Part shown: piece after piece, positions 30,784-37,952 of the stretch
Numbering within the stretch: the first letter of the stretch is position 1
Layout: each line of letters opens with the position of its first letter
Source of the DNA: Candidatus Thermoplasmatota archaeon
Lineage (GTDB): Archaea > Thermoplasmatota > E2 > UBA202 > DSCA01
Length of the DNA: 37,952 nt
Reading direction: 5' to 3'
NCBI GenBank assembly: GCA_034660695.1
Contig: JAYEJS010000059.1
Coordinates: 1-37,952, forward strand
Position numbers and translations under genes: made by a program
The notes under the pieces: generated by a model
The model's database searches: none
What the model saw: only the letters and a program-made list of their open reading frames with translations
What the model was told of the DNA's origin: nothing

Positions 30784-30968
30784 TCTGATTCCTCCATCAT
30801 ATCAATCGTAAATGCGTCTGTCTTCATAAATATTTCTGATTTTGATTTTGTGGGGGGCATTTCGCCTAATTCCGGTATATCCGAACTCGAGTTTTTATAT
30901 ACCTCCAGTTTGGAACGATATCCGAATTTGTTTTCGCATATACTCCTATTTGGATGAATATTTTTCAT
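30780..30968 (-). CDS. 62-aa protein upstream of the pRiA4b-like gene
   Basis: Short frame with a strong SD GGAGGTGAT (30978-30986 on the minus strand) before the ATG and an ATGA coupling to the next gene, which together argue for translation. The sequence is charged, contains one Cys and the segment PELGEMPPTKSKSEIF, and shows no recognised domain. It is in the same frame as the decayed recombinase tail upstream, so it may instead be the run-on end of that dead gene. Confidence 0.4.
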   Translation of the reverse strand: MKNIHPNRSICENKFGYRSKLEVYKNSSSDIPELGEMPPTKSKSEIFMKTDAFTIDMMEESE

Positions 30969-31081
30969 ACTTTTTTTATCACCTCCATTTTCTTCTATTC
31001 TTATTTTGTCCAGAGGACTTTTTATTTTTCCAATATCTCTGTGGTTTTTGAACTTTTGTGCCCAAGCATCTTGAACACCTC
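30969..31081 (-). pseudogene. decayed tyrosine recombinase (Xer/integrase) C-terminus
   Basis: On the minus strand, MLGHKSSKTTEI (about 31031-31066) is the hallmark segment around the second catalytic His of archaeal Xer-type recombinases. In the next frame RDIGKIKSPLDKI follows, the family's terminal helix. The normal intervening residues, including the YTHVS tyrosine, are missing. The join falls in ACAGAGATATTGG, read once in each frame, as expected for a deletion between short repeats. Only this C-terminal scrap survives. Confidence 0.75.
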
Positions 31082-31088
31082 TTAAATA

Positions 31089-32024
31089 TTAGTTAACAAT
31101 CTGTGTCCCTGTTTTTCCTTCTATTGCCTTCCACGCATTTCCAATGGATGAGATTATTGCTCTCTCTCCACCGTTTTCGAGAAAGCGTATTGCAGCAAGG
31201 ATTTTCGGTCCCATCGAACCTGGGGAAAATTGCCCCTGATGGTAGTATTTTTTTATTTCTGACAGTTTTACTTTCTTCAGTCTTTTCTGATTTTCACTTC
31301 CATAATTTAGATAAACACATTCCACATTTGTAAGAATGAGCAGCAAATCCGCGTTTATCACAGCGGCAAGCCTTTCAGACGCCAGATCCTTGTCAATGAC
31401 TGCCTCCTTTCCCTCTATTTTTACTGTTTTCCCTCCTTTCTTTACAACTGGGATGCCGCCCCCGCCCACTGCAATCACAATCACGCCATCATCGGTTAAT
31501 TTTTTTATCGTTTCTCCTTCAATTATGGTTATTGGATCTGGCGATGGGACTACGATACGCCATCCTCCCTTCTGCCTGCCCATTATGTAACCCTCTTTCA
31601 GTCTTAATAGGGCTTCATCGTATTTGTACGTGGGCCCAACGGGCTTGGTTGGATTTTTGAATGCAGGATCATTTTCATCTACAAGGACCTGAGTGACAAT
31701 CGCTGCTACATTCTTTTTAATGCCGTTGAGGGCAAGCGAGTTGAGCATGCACTGCTGTATCATATATCCTATTTGCCCCTGAGATTGTGCAACACAGACA
31801 TCGAGAGGCATCGGAGCGATAACGCTCTTCGCCACGTCCTGCTGGAGTAAAATCGAGCCGACCTGGGGCCCGTTCCCATGAGTGATAGCAACCTCCCATC
31901 CGTTTTTTATCATCTTTACTATGTTATTTACGGACTGCATTGCCGTTGCAAACTGTTCCTCGCTTGTTCCCTTTTGCCCCGGCTTTATCAACGCATTTCC
32001 GCCGAGAGCGACGACGACTTTCAT
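31089..32024 (-). CDS. arcC: carbamate kinase
   Basis: Amino-acid-kinase-fold enzyme of 311 aa interconverting carbamoyl phosphate + ADP and carbamate + ATP, used in arginine, agmatine or purine fermentation. Motifs are VVALGGNALIKPGQKG at the start, ITHGNGPQVGSILLQQD, PLDVCVAQSQGQIGYMIQQ, VIAVGGGGIPVV, DKDLASERLAAVINAD, LLILTNVECVYLNYG and FSPGSMGPKILAAIRFLENGG. A TATA-like TTAATTTAAAT about 25 bp upstream is shared back-to-back with uppS. Full length. Confidence 0.96.
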   Translation of the reverse strand: MKVVVALGGNALIKPGQKGTSEEQFATAMQSVNNIVKMIKNGWEVAITHGNGPQVGSILLQQDVAKSVIAPMPLDVCVAQSQGQIGYMIQQCMLNSLALNGIKKNVAAIVTQVLVDENDPAFKNPTKPVGPTYKYDEALLRLKEGYIMGRQKGGWRIVVPSPDPITIIEGETIKKLTDDGVIVIAVGGGGIPVVKKGGKTVKIEGKEAVIDKDLASERLAAVINADLLLILTNVECVYLNYGSENQKRLKKVKLSEIKKYYHQGQFSPGSMGPKILAAIRFLENGGERAIISSIGNAWKAIEGKTGTQIVN

Positions 32025-32093
32025 AATGGTAAAGGCTTCTCATATTTAAATTAACATCAACTATTTATAACACAAAATTTATTGGAGGTTGTA

Positions 32094-32966
32094 ATGAAAA
32101 AGCCATATGTAAAGAAAAGAGTCAGCGAACTTGGCAGCAAAGCGATAGAAACGCAGTTTGCCAGGAGTGTCGTTCGCCAGATGAAGGAGAATAAGCTATT
32201 CCGTCTTGCGTATTCCGAGTTCGAGAGGATAAGGGCAAAAAAAATGATGGAAGAGGTGAAAAAAAATCCTGTTCCACGGCATCTTGCAATCATAATGGAT
32301 GGAAACAGAAGGTATGCATTGCATCGGGGGCTGGATCTACGGGAGGGGCATAGGATGGGCGGGGACAAGCTGGAAGATGTTATGGGTTGGTGCCATGAAG
32401 CGGGAATAAAAGGGTTGACGGTCTTCGCCTTTTCAACGGATAATTTCAACAGGCCGCATGAAGAAGTGGAACATCTTATGAATTTGTTTGAAGAAGATCT
32501 GAAGAAGATGGCAAGCGATAAACGCATTCATGAGAATAAAGTGAGAATAAGGATTATAGGCCAGATAGGAAAACTTCCGGATAGAGTGGCAAAAGCAGCT
32601 CGGGAGGTAACGAAAGCAACCGAAAACTATGGCAAATATTACTTCAACATAGCCATAGGATACGGAGGGAGGGAGGAGATCGTTGAAGCCGTAAAAAAGA
32701 TAGCGCGATCTGTAAAAAATGGTAAAATAAAACCCGAGGACATAAAAAAGGAAATGATTTCCTCTTACCTTTACACCTCGGATACGCCCGATCCAGATTT
32801 AATACTGCGTACTTCTGGGGAAGAAAGAATATCGAATTTTTTGCTGTGGCAGATTGCATACTCCGAATTGTATTTTTCGGATGTATACTGGCCCGCTTTA
32901 AAAAAAACAGATTTTCTGAAAGTGATTAAATCCTATCAGAGGAGGCAGAGGAGACATGGAAAATAA
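32094..32966 (+). CDS. uppS: cis-prenyltransferase (polyprenyl diphosphate synthase)
   Basis: Protein of 290 aa that elongates isoprenyl diphosphate in cis to make the lipid carrier for glycosylation. Family motifs are IIMDGNRRYA (66-75, catalytic Asp), VFAFSTDNFNRP and RTSGEERISNFLLWQIAYSELYF (about 239-261). An N-terminal basic helical extension of about 60 residues precedes the domain, as in other archaeal members. SD GGAGGT (32084-32089) fixes ATG 32094. It overlaps the DUF131 gene by 11 bp. Confidence 0.95.
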   Translation: MKKPYVKKRVSELGSKAIETQFARSVVRQMKENKLFRLAYSEFERIRAKKMMEEVKKNPVPRHLAIIMDGNRRYALHRGLDLREGHRMGGDKLEDVMGWCHEAGIKGLTVFAFSTDNFNRPHEEVEHLMNLFEEDLKKMASDKRIHENKVRIRIIGQIGKLPDRVAKAAREVTKATENYGKYYFNIAIGYGGREEIVEAVKKIARSVKNGKIKPEDIKKEMISSYLYTSDTPDPDLILRTSGEERISNFLLWQIAYSELYFSDVYWPALKKTDFLKVIKSYQRRQRRHGK

Positions 32967-33330
32967 GATACCGGCCATTCTATTCATTTTTGGCATTATC
33001 TGCATCATTGCGGGCTTTGCTGCAGGAGAAGGAAAGGCGGGCATTTTCATTATTTTTCCCTTTATTTATGGTAACGGCCCGCTAATGCTCATGGGCATGC
33101 TTTTAATTTTTATTTCTTTTGTCATATTCATTTTTTCCACTTTTTCAAAAGCCCAATCTATGGAAGACATGCCATTGAAAACAGAGAAACATGCAGGTGG
33201 CTTAATTTTAATAGGTCCAATCCCTATAGTTATTTCATCAGATAAAAAATTGGCTCTTGTTTTAATGGCTATAGGAATTTTTATAGCATTCATTTTCCTA
33301 TTTTTGTGGGTTTATGCCGGGTTGCATTGA
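32956..33330 (+). CDS. DUF131 membrane protein
   Basis: Archaeal membrane protein of 124 aa of the DUF131/TIGR00304 type. Hydrophobic segments at about 6-26, 41-63 and 98-121 surround the conserved loop GGLILIGPIPIVISSDKK. It is translationally coupled to the prenyltransferase by an 11-bp overlap, a pairing that hints at a role in polyprenol lipid metabolism (inference). No catalytic motif is seen. Confidence 0.85.
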   Translation: MENKIPAILFIFGIICIIAGFAAGEGKAGIFIIFPFIYGNGPLMLMGMLLIFISFVIFIFSTFSKAQSMEDMPLKTEKHAGGLILIGPIPIVISSDKKLALVLMAIGIFIAFIFLFLWVYAGLH

Positions 33331-33344
33331 AAGCTGGAACATAG

Positions 33345-34025
33345 TTATCCCTTGACTTCTTTTATATCCTTTTTTACAATCACAAAATAATTATCTGCGT
33401 ACTTTTTTGATACTTTCTTCACGCTCCACGCTTTAACGATTTTCAGCCCAGCCTTTTTCACATCTCTTTTCAATTCTCTCATGCTGTAGAGATGATAGAA
33501 ACGCATCACCTGTTTGCCATCCCTTTTCCACGGAACCAGTATGTCTCCCAGCTCCTTCCACGGTTTGAACATCTGAATCAAAAAATGCTTTCTCCACCTG
33601 TCCTGCCATTTTGACCACACCGAAATCAAAGCTTCTCCATCATCTTTTAAAACACGGTTTACCTCGCCCAGTGCCTTTATCCTGTTTTTCTTCCATCGAA
33701 TGTTGTGCAGCCCAGCAATGAACAGGGCGAAATCAAAGGTATCGGACTTAAATGGGAGAGAAATGGCATCCCCGACAGCCAGTGAAACGTTTCTCAAGCC
33801 CGCTTTTTCAACATTTTCTCGGGCAATTTTTATCATTTCTGGCGAGAAATCCATGCCCATCGCATGCTTGGCTTTTGAACATAAGGGGATGAGATGGCGG
33901 CCGTTTCCACAGGCGATGTCAATGGCCGTTCCACCCTTTCCTTCAATAAAATCGAGACATTCCTTCCAGGGTTTCTGTCGTGTGCTATCAAAACTTCTGG
34001 CAATTATATCCCATTCATTCTGCAC
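33345..34025 (-). CDS. Trm9/ALKBH8-like SAM methyltransferase
   Basis: Class I SAM-dependent methyltransferase of 226 aa. Motif I is AIDIACGNGRHL (34-45), followed by GMDFSPEMIKIA and the ALFIAGLHNIRW segment. The order IKALGEVNRVLKDDGEALISVWSKWQ, then DILVPWKRDG and RFYHLYSMRELKRDVKKAG, is characteristic of Trm9/ALKBH8 methyltransferases, which methylate wobble-uridine modifications of tRNA. It follows the ABC exporter genes by 29 bp but has its own TATA-like TTTTATTTC (34035-34044), so it may be separately transcribed. Confidence 0.8.
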   Translation of the reverse strand: MQNEWDIIARSFDSTRQKPWKECLDFIEGKGGTAIDIACGNGRHLIPLCSKAKHAMGMDFSPEMIKIARENVEKAGLRNVSLAVGDAISLPFKSDTFDFALFIAGLHNIRWKKNRIKALGEVNRVLKDDGEALISVWSKWQDRWRKHFLIQMFKPWKELGDILVPWKRDGKQVMRFYHLYSMRELKRDVKKAGLKIVKAWSVKKVSKKYADNYFVIVKKDIKEVKG

Positions 34026-34054
34026 GGTAAATGAAATAAAAGAGGCATAAAAGG

Positions 34055-35317
34055 TTAGCGTCTCATAAACGGATTTTTCATCTTCATCCCGCCCGTAAGC
34101 AGTCTGTCTGTCTTAAAAATCCATACTGCAATTGCAATCATCGAAAGGGCAAAAAACGCCACGTATATTATTCCTAAAAGTACGAGGATATAGTCTCCGA
34201 AAAGAAGGGAACGCATCGCCATCATCGGATGTGAGAAGGGAATTACAAAGAGAGTGACTTTAAGTACAAGAGGCAGGGTATCGAAATCCTTGAACATTAT
34301 CACGAACATCGGAATGATTGCAAGAATTGAAACGGGAACGGTCAGCGTCTGTGCACTCTTATAATTCTTTGCGAACGTACCTAAAACCATGCAGAGCGAT
34401 AGCGCGGCGGTGAGAGCCAGAAAGAGGGATAAGCATATAAGCAGGTAGTCCTGAATGCCAAGAGTTAGCCCGTAGTCTGCCAGATTTATCTCCCCTGCCA
34501 TCTGGAAGGAGTTAAGGTAATAGCTGAAGCCTATCATGTATATAACCGCCATGATTAAGCCGACCACGGCACTGCCCGCTATCTTGCCGGCTACTATCGA
34601 ACTTCTCTTTACCGGCAGAGTGAGCAACGTTTCCAGCGTTTTGTTTTCCTTTTCCATTCCCATGGAGGAGATAACCATTCCTCCTGCCATCATGATTATT
34701 ATCATCATTATTATGGGCACCATTGTCGATTGGGAGGAAAGCATGGTGCTTATAGTGCCGGGGGATATGCCCCGCATTTCCTTTCCCTTGAAAATCGTCG
34801 TCTCATTCTTTGTTGTTGGAGAAAGGGCAAAAGTTGCATTCACATTTTCTCTCTCTATCAAATTTTCTGAAATTTTTTGATTTACCACTTGCAGAATTCC
34901 CTCGACAACACCTGAAGATATTGAATCCATAATGCCAGCCCCTTTCATTATCCAGTATATCTCTATCTTGCCCGATTTATTGTGGCATATGCGCTCACTG
35001 AAATCGGAAGGTATAATAAGAAGGGATATTCCCTCTTTTTCCTTTACCGCCTTTATCCCTTCATCTATATTTTCGTATGTCTCATTGTAAACGACCACCG
35101 CCATACTCTCCATTACATCTTTTGCAATACCGGAGAAATTTCCGTTATCTTCATTTATGATTCCGATAACGGGCTTTTCCTTTGCCTCCTCTGCCGCCCC
35201 CCCGATCATGTTCCCCATGCTGCCGAAAACGAAAGCCATGACGATTATCGGGGCAAGCGTTGCAGGGGTGAGCAATTCCTTGACTTCCTTTTTTATTATG
35301 TTAAGCAGATGATTCAT
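34055..35317 (-). CDS. ABC-2 type transporter permease (NatB-like)
   Basis: Membrane subunit of 420 aa. An N-terminal TM (about 18-40) is followed by a large extracytoplasmic domain (about 50-195) and then about five TM helices. The cytoplasmic coupling segment GMEKENKTLETLLTLPVKRSSIVAGKI is typical of NatB/ABC-2 exporters. Start overlaps the ATPase stop (ATGA at 35314-35317), so the two are translated together. Substrate unknown; Na+, drugs or lipids are usual for the family. Confidence 0.9.
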   Translation of the reverse strand: MNHLLNIIKKEVKELLTPATLAPIIVMAFVFGSMGNMIGGAAEEAKEKPVIGIINEDNGNFSGIAKDVMESMAVVVYNETYENIDEGIKAVKEKEGISLLIIPSDFSERICHNKSGKIEIYWIMKGAGIMDSISSGVVEGILQVVNQKISENLIERENVNATFALSPTTKNETTIFKGKEMRGISPGTISTMLSSQSTMVPIIMMIIIMMAGGMVISSMGMEKENKTLETLLTLPVKRSSIVAGKIAGSAVVGLIMAVIYMIGFSYYLNSFQMAGEINLADYGLTLGIQDYLLICLSLFLALTAALSLCMVLGTFAKNYKSAQTLTVPVSILAIIPMFVIMFKDFDTLPLVLKVTLFVIPFSHPMMAMRSLLFGDYILVLLGIIYVAFFALSMIAIAVWIFKTDRLLTGGMKMKNPFMRR

Positions 35318-36030
35318 TTCACCGCCTCCGTAAAAACCTCCTCTATGTTTCCTGCATTGTATTTACCTTTAAGTTCGGACGGGCTTCCTTCCTCGACTAT
35401 TTTTCCTTCATTCATCAATGCGATACGCTGACACAAAAATTCAACCTCGAGCATGTTGTGTGATGAAAGCAGCACCGTCGTTCCCTCCTTAACCGTATTC
35501 TGGATTATTTTTCTTATTTCCTGGGCATTTATGACATCCAGGCCAGAAGTAGGTTCATCCAATATGGCAAGCTTGGGTTTTATCATGAGGGCTCTCGCCA
35601 CAAGCAATCGTCTTGTCATTCCCTTGCTGTACGTATCGACTTTATCGTTTATTCTTTCCTCAAGAGATGCTATTTTTATGCCCCTTTCAATCATTTTTTC
35701 AATTTCTTCTCCACCTCCAAAAAATCTTGCGATGAAACGCAGGTAAGCTTCTCCAGTCAAATTTTTGTACGCTCCCGCGTCCTCGGGCAGATAACTTATG
35801 AGTTTTCTTACTTTATTCGCTTCCCCAGCTACGTCATGCCCGAAAACTTTTACTTTACCATCCGTAATCTGGAGAAGCGTGGAAATTATCCGCAGTACCG
35901 TTGTCTTGCCAGCACCATTTGGACCTATGAGCCCGAAAATTTCTCCATCATCGATGTGAAAAGAAATGCCATTGACCGCCCTTACCTTTCCATAATCCTT
36001 AACCAGATTGTACACTTCAACAGCAGGCAT
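35314..36030 (-). CDS. ABC transporter ATP-binding protein
   Basis: ATPase of 238 aa partnering the adjacent ABC-2 permease. Walker A is GPNGAGKTT (36-44), the Q-loop/DEAG region follows, then a signature-like TYSKGMTRRLLVARAL (with SKGM in place of LSGGQ), Walker B AILDEPTSGLD and the H-loop SSHNMLEVE. ATG 36030 (MPAVEVYNLVKDYG) is preferred over 36051 because it matches family starts and puts the TATA-like TTTAAAAT (36053-36060) about 25 bp upstream. Confidence 0.93.
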   Translation of the reverse strand: MPAVEVYNLVKDYGKVRAVNGISFHIDDGEIFGLIGPNGAGKTTVLRIISTLLQITDGKVKVFGHDVAGEANKVRKLISYLPEDAGAYKNLTGEAYLRFIARFFGGGEEIEKMIERGIKIASLEERINDKVDTYSKGMTRRLLVARALMIKPKLAILDEPTSGLDVINAQEIRKIIQNTVKEGTTVLLSSHNMLEVEFLCQRIALMNEGKIVEEGSPSELKGKYNAGNIEEVFTEAVK

Positions 36031-36123
36031 GATGTAAGATATAACTTCCATATTTTAAACTAACTAAAAGAATGCAGGCGATATGATTAAATAATGGCAA
36101 TCCAATTATAAATCGGGAGAAAA

Positions 36124-36531
36124 ATGAAAAAATTAGTTGTTATTGGATTGATTCTGCCGATGATAATGGGAAGCATGTGTTCGGCCATTTCAGTAAACAA
36201 CCTGCAAGATGTTTATATAGATTTTCAGTCAGGATTTGGCATAAGGATAATTGTCTGGAATGATAACGACTGCCCAATATACAATGTATCTCTAGAAAGC
36301 ATAGCTATTGACGGTCTCCTTTTCTTTGGATTGGGCTCAGGTGTCCATTATCTTCAGGAAATAGGAGCAGGAAGGTACGGGTATCTTGTAACCCCGGTAT
36401 TCGGATTTGGATGGCTGCTAGTAACAGTGACAGTATCCTACTATGATGACCAGGAGAACTATATGTCAAAAGAAGTCCATGCAAATTTATTTGCCATAGG
36501 AACAGTAGTTTTAGTTCTTGAGGAGTGGTAA
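36124..36531 (+). CDS. small exported protein, same domain as the Asp-box protein tail
   Basis: Protein of 135 aa: a signal peptide (1-21) and then a single beta-rich domain. It aligns by eye with the last 95 residues of the exported protein at 11733: SGFGIRIIVWND against GGFGITATITNT, LLFFG against LVFLG, PVFGFGWLLVTVTV against LLFGIGPIDITVTA, and a hydrophobic end TVVLVLEE against PLVLKVS. A TATA-like GATTAAATAA (36085-36094) lies about 39 bp before the ATG and SD GGGAGAA is adjacent. Function unknown; probably a cell-surface module. Confidence 0.7.
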   Translation: MKKLVVIGLILPMIMGSMCSAISVNNLQDVYIDFQSGFGIRIIVWNDNDCPIYNVSLESIAIDGLLFFGLGSGVHYLQEIGAGRYGYLVTPVFGFGWLLVTVTVSYYDDQENYMSKEVHANLFAIGTVVLVLEEW

Positions 36532-36537
36532 AAGGGG

Positions 36538-37776
36538 TTACCACCATTTGACGGAATCTTCAAAATCATTTAACTCCTCTTTATTTTGAGGTTTTCTAAA
36601 TACGAACAGATGCTCATACATAAGCAGGAGGAAGTTATAGTCAATAGATTTTTTCAGCCAAAACGGGGTGGATTTGCACCTCCATTGATGTTTGATTATA
36701 TCCTCTTTTAAAACGAAGCCGATGTCTAAAAATGCTTGCATAACCCTGAATGCAATAGGCACATGATGTTTTCTTCTTCTTGTATCCCCCACTAAAATGG
36801 CGCAATATTTGTTCGGCATTAAAACCCTGAACGCCTCCTCAGCAACTTTCTTCATATCTTCAATAAATCCGTCAATGCTGTATTCATTAGACAGATCGCC
36901 TTCCAACTTTTCTTTTGAATAAGGAATGATATTAGCATAAGGAGGATGAGTTGCTATCAGGTCAATAGAATTCTTTTTTATCAAATTCAGATTTCTCGCA
37001 TCCCCAACGTAGGTCTTTTGGGTGGTTTCTTCGGAGTCATAATCCAACGTTTTATAACGAAAATTTAGCCTGTCACGGGTAAGCATTACGCAATTTTTGT
37101 TTATATCAATCCCAATTCCATTCCTGCCAAGCAATTTACATTCCACAAGTGTTGTCCCCGAACCGACCATCTGATCCAAGACAGTATCCCCATTTTTCGA
37201 ATATCGAAGCAATATGTTCCTCGCCATTTGAGGGGGCCAATTGCCCCTGTAATTTCCTTTATGAGTTGCCCAATCTCCCCTGCGAGGATATGACCATACA
37301 TTTGTTCCTTCCAATTCAAAATCTTTTGGCTGATATTTTTTAATTTTCTTTTTCTGACCAATCTTAATAACAACTTCTTTTTTCCCTATCCTATCTTCAA
37401 TAACTATTTTATCATGGGATTTGATAAATTGCTTGTATTGGGAGTGAGTAACCTCCCGCATTTTAGCGTATTTAGCATTTTCTTCAGCATCGTCCCTTGA
37501 TTTTCTTTCAACATTGGTTAATTTATAGATTTCAAAAATCAGTTCTTTTCCCTTTGATGTTATACAAAACTTCTTGTCTTTTCTTTTATGTGGCGTAAGA
37601 TTTTCAACTAAATTTTTATCAGAGAGTTCTTTTAAATGGAGGCTAATATGGGATATGGATGCATGAAGGGTCTTAGCCAGTTCTGTAGGAGTTTGGATTT
37701 TTTTATTGAGAGCAATAAGAATTTTGAATCTTAACTCGCTGGCAAGAGTAAAGCTGATTGAACTCCAATTACGCAC
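36538..37776 (-). CDS. winged-helix / DNA (N4-cytosine or N6-adenine) methyltransferase fusion
   Basis: Protein of 412 aa. Residues 1-80 are an ArsR/MarR-like winged helix (ELRFKILIALNKKIQTPTELAKTL, SISHISLHLKELSDKNLV). A charged linker follows, then an N6_N4 methyltransferase domain (about 150-400) with NWPPQMARNILL, SAM motif I DQMVGSGTTLVE (211-222), GIGIDIN, and catalytic motif IV THPPYAN (286-292), a variant of the usual (S/D)PPY. No restriction endonuclease is adjacent. GTG 37776 is the likely start, with the TATA-like AATTCTATA (37799-37807 region, minus strand) about 25 bp upstream and dyads around it. Confidence 0.8.
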   Translation of the reverse strand: MRNWSSISFTLASELRFKILIALNKKIQTPTELAKTLHASISHISLHLKELSDKNLVENLTPHKRKDKKFCITSKGKELIFEIYKLTNVERKSRDDAEENAKYAKMREVTHSQYKQFIKSHDKIVIEDRIGKKEVVIKIGQKKKIKKYQPKDFELEGTNVWSYPRRGDWATHKGNYRGNWPPQMARNILLRYSKNGDTVLDQMVGSGTTLVECKLLGRNGIGIDINKNCVMLTRDRLNFRYKTLDYDSEETTQKTYVGDARNLNLIKKNSIDLIATHPPYANIIPYSKEKLEGDLSNEYSIDGFIEDMKKVAEEAFRVLMPNKYCAILVGDTRRRKHHVPIAFRVMQAFLDIGFVLKEDIIKHQWRCKSTPFWLKKSIDYNFLLLMYEHLFVFRKPQNKEELNDFEDSVKWW

Positions 37777-37827
37777 TCCTAAAGAAATAGGAGTTAGGGT
37801 ATAGAATTAGTTACGGAATTTTGTAAC
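37775..37827 (-). promoter_or_regulatory. two inverted repeats in the methyltransferase promoter
   Basis: ACTCCTA (37775-37781) and TAGGAGT (37788-37794) form a 7-bp dyad covering the GTG start and the presumed transcription start. GTTAC (37810-37814) and GTAAC (37823-37827), 8 bp apart, form a second dyad just upstream of the TATA-like element. Because the gene product carries its own winged helix, autoregulation is an attractive inference. Confidence 0.5.
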
Positions 37828-37842
37828 CGAAACTCCGCATTT

Positions 37843-37952
37843 TTAACCCATAGGTAATGCCTCCGGAAACAACTCAATCATCCTATGGGCTCTTTTTGGA
37901 ATCTTAGCAAGATATTTTCTGCCGTTTTTCTCAGAGATTAGCATGACCTTTG
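37843..37952 (-). CDS. partial gene end at the window edge
   Basis: Minus-strand frame open from the window edge to a TAA at 37843-37845. The last 33 codons begin at an internal ATG (37944) and read like real protein (basic/hydrophobic MLISEKNGRKYLAKIPKRAH, then FPEALPMG). The 5' part, if any, lies outside. Too short to assign; it may be a small complete protein. Confidence 0.4.
   Translation of the reverse strand, partial: KVMLISEKNGRKYLAKIPKRAHRMIELFPEALPMG

Noticed and set aside
1-37952. CRISPR array or tRNA genes anywhere in the window
   Set aside because: No regularly spaced repeats and no tRNA-like folds were recognised on reading both strands.

Overview
The window is archaeal, most likely a euryarchaeote of the Thermoplasmatota type. 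It carries a TATA-binding protein, Orc1/Cdc6, archaeal or eukaryote-type ribosomal proteins (S19e, L39e, L31e, LX/L18Ae), aIF6, prefoldin alpha, FtsY, archaeal SepF, a RaSEA-like radical SAM protein, DUF131 and PurS. Many starts have a TATA-like box about 25-30 bp upstream (leaderless type). Others have a Shine-Dalgarno (SD) leader and a TATA box about 40 bp upstream. The set of exported peptidases (C25 gingipain-like, C15 pyroglutamyl-peptidase-like) recalls protein-degrading sediment archaea such as MBG-D/Thermoprofundales. That placement is inference.

Layout. 0.2-6.0 kb: HAD phosphatase, membrane-anchored Ig-like protein, MCM-like AAA+ ATPase with a helix-hairpin-helix N-terminus, TBP, MobB-like GTPase fused to a 4Fe-4S domain, and a phosphate transporter/DUF47 pair. 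6.0-9.1 kb: PadR regulator overlapping an RND (HAE3-type) exporter. 9.3-11.0 kb: Orc1/Cdc6 and a CoA-binding protein. 11.1-17.0 kb: accessory 'secretome' locus with a membrane-anchored ArsR-like regulator, an exported Asp-box protein, an exported tandem SagB/nitroreductase-like protein, an exported C25 peptidase, and a chimeric pseudogene made of peptidase and nitroreductase pieces. An 80-bp near-identical repeat and promoter-leader cassettes are shared inside this locus. 17.1-20.9 kb: the conserved archaeal cluster S19e - PDCD5 - L39e - L31e - aIF6 - LX - prefoldin alpha - FtsY. 20.9-24.8 kb: UbiX, a cold-shock protein, and a zinc-ribbon membrane protein/purS/purL operon. 25-29 kb: exported C15-like peptidase with a PKD domain, RaSEA, SepF, a 54-aa membrane protein and HisS.

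29.1-31.1 kb is an AT-rich accessory patch with small proteins, a pRiA4b ORF-3-like protein and a decayed tyrosine-recombinase C-terminus, which suggests an old integration. 31.1-36.1 kb: carbamate kinase, cis-prenyltransferase, DUF131, a Trm9-like methyltransferase and an ABC-2 exporter. 36.1-37.95 kb: a small exported protein sharing a domain with the Asp-box protein, then a winged-helix/DNA methyltransferase fusion preceded by two inverted repeats. A partial reading frame runs off the right edge.

How the genes fit together. The cluster at 17-21 kb covers ribosome assembly and protein targeting, and the purSL operon covers purine synthesis. The exported proteins at 11.7-16.6 kb, 25 kb and 36.1 kb look like one surface or secreted degradation programme. 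They share lysine-rich signal peptides, an SD leader and a fixed TATA-to-start distance of about 39-42 bp.
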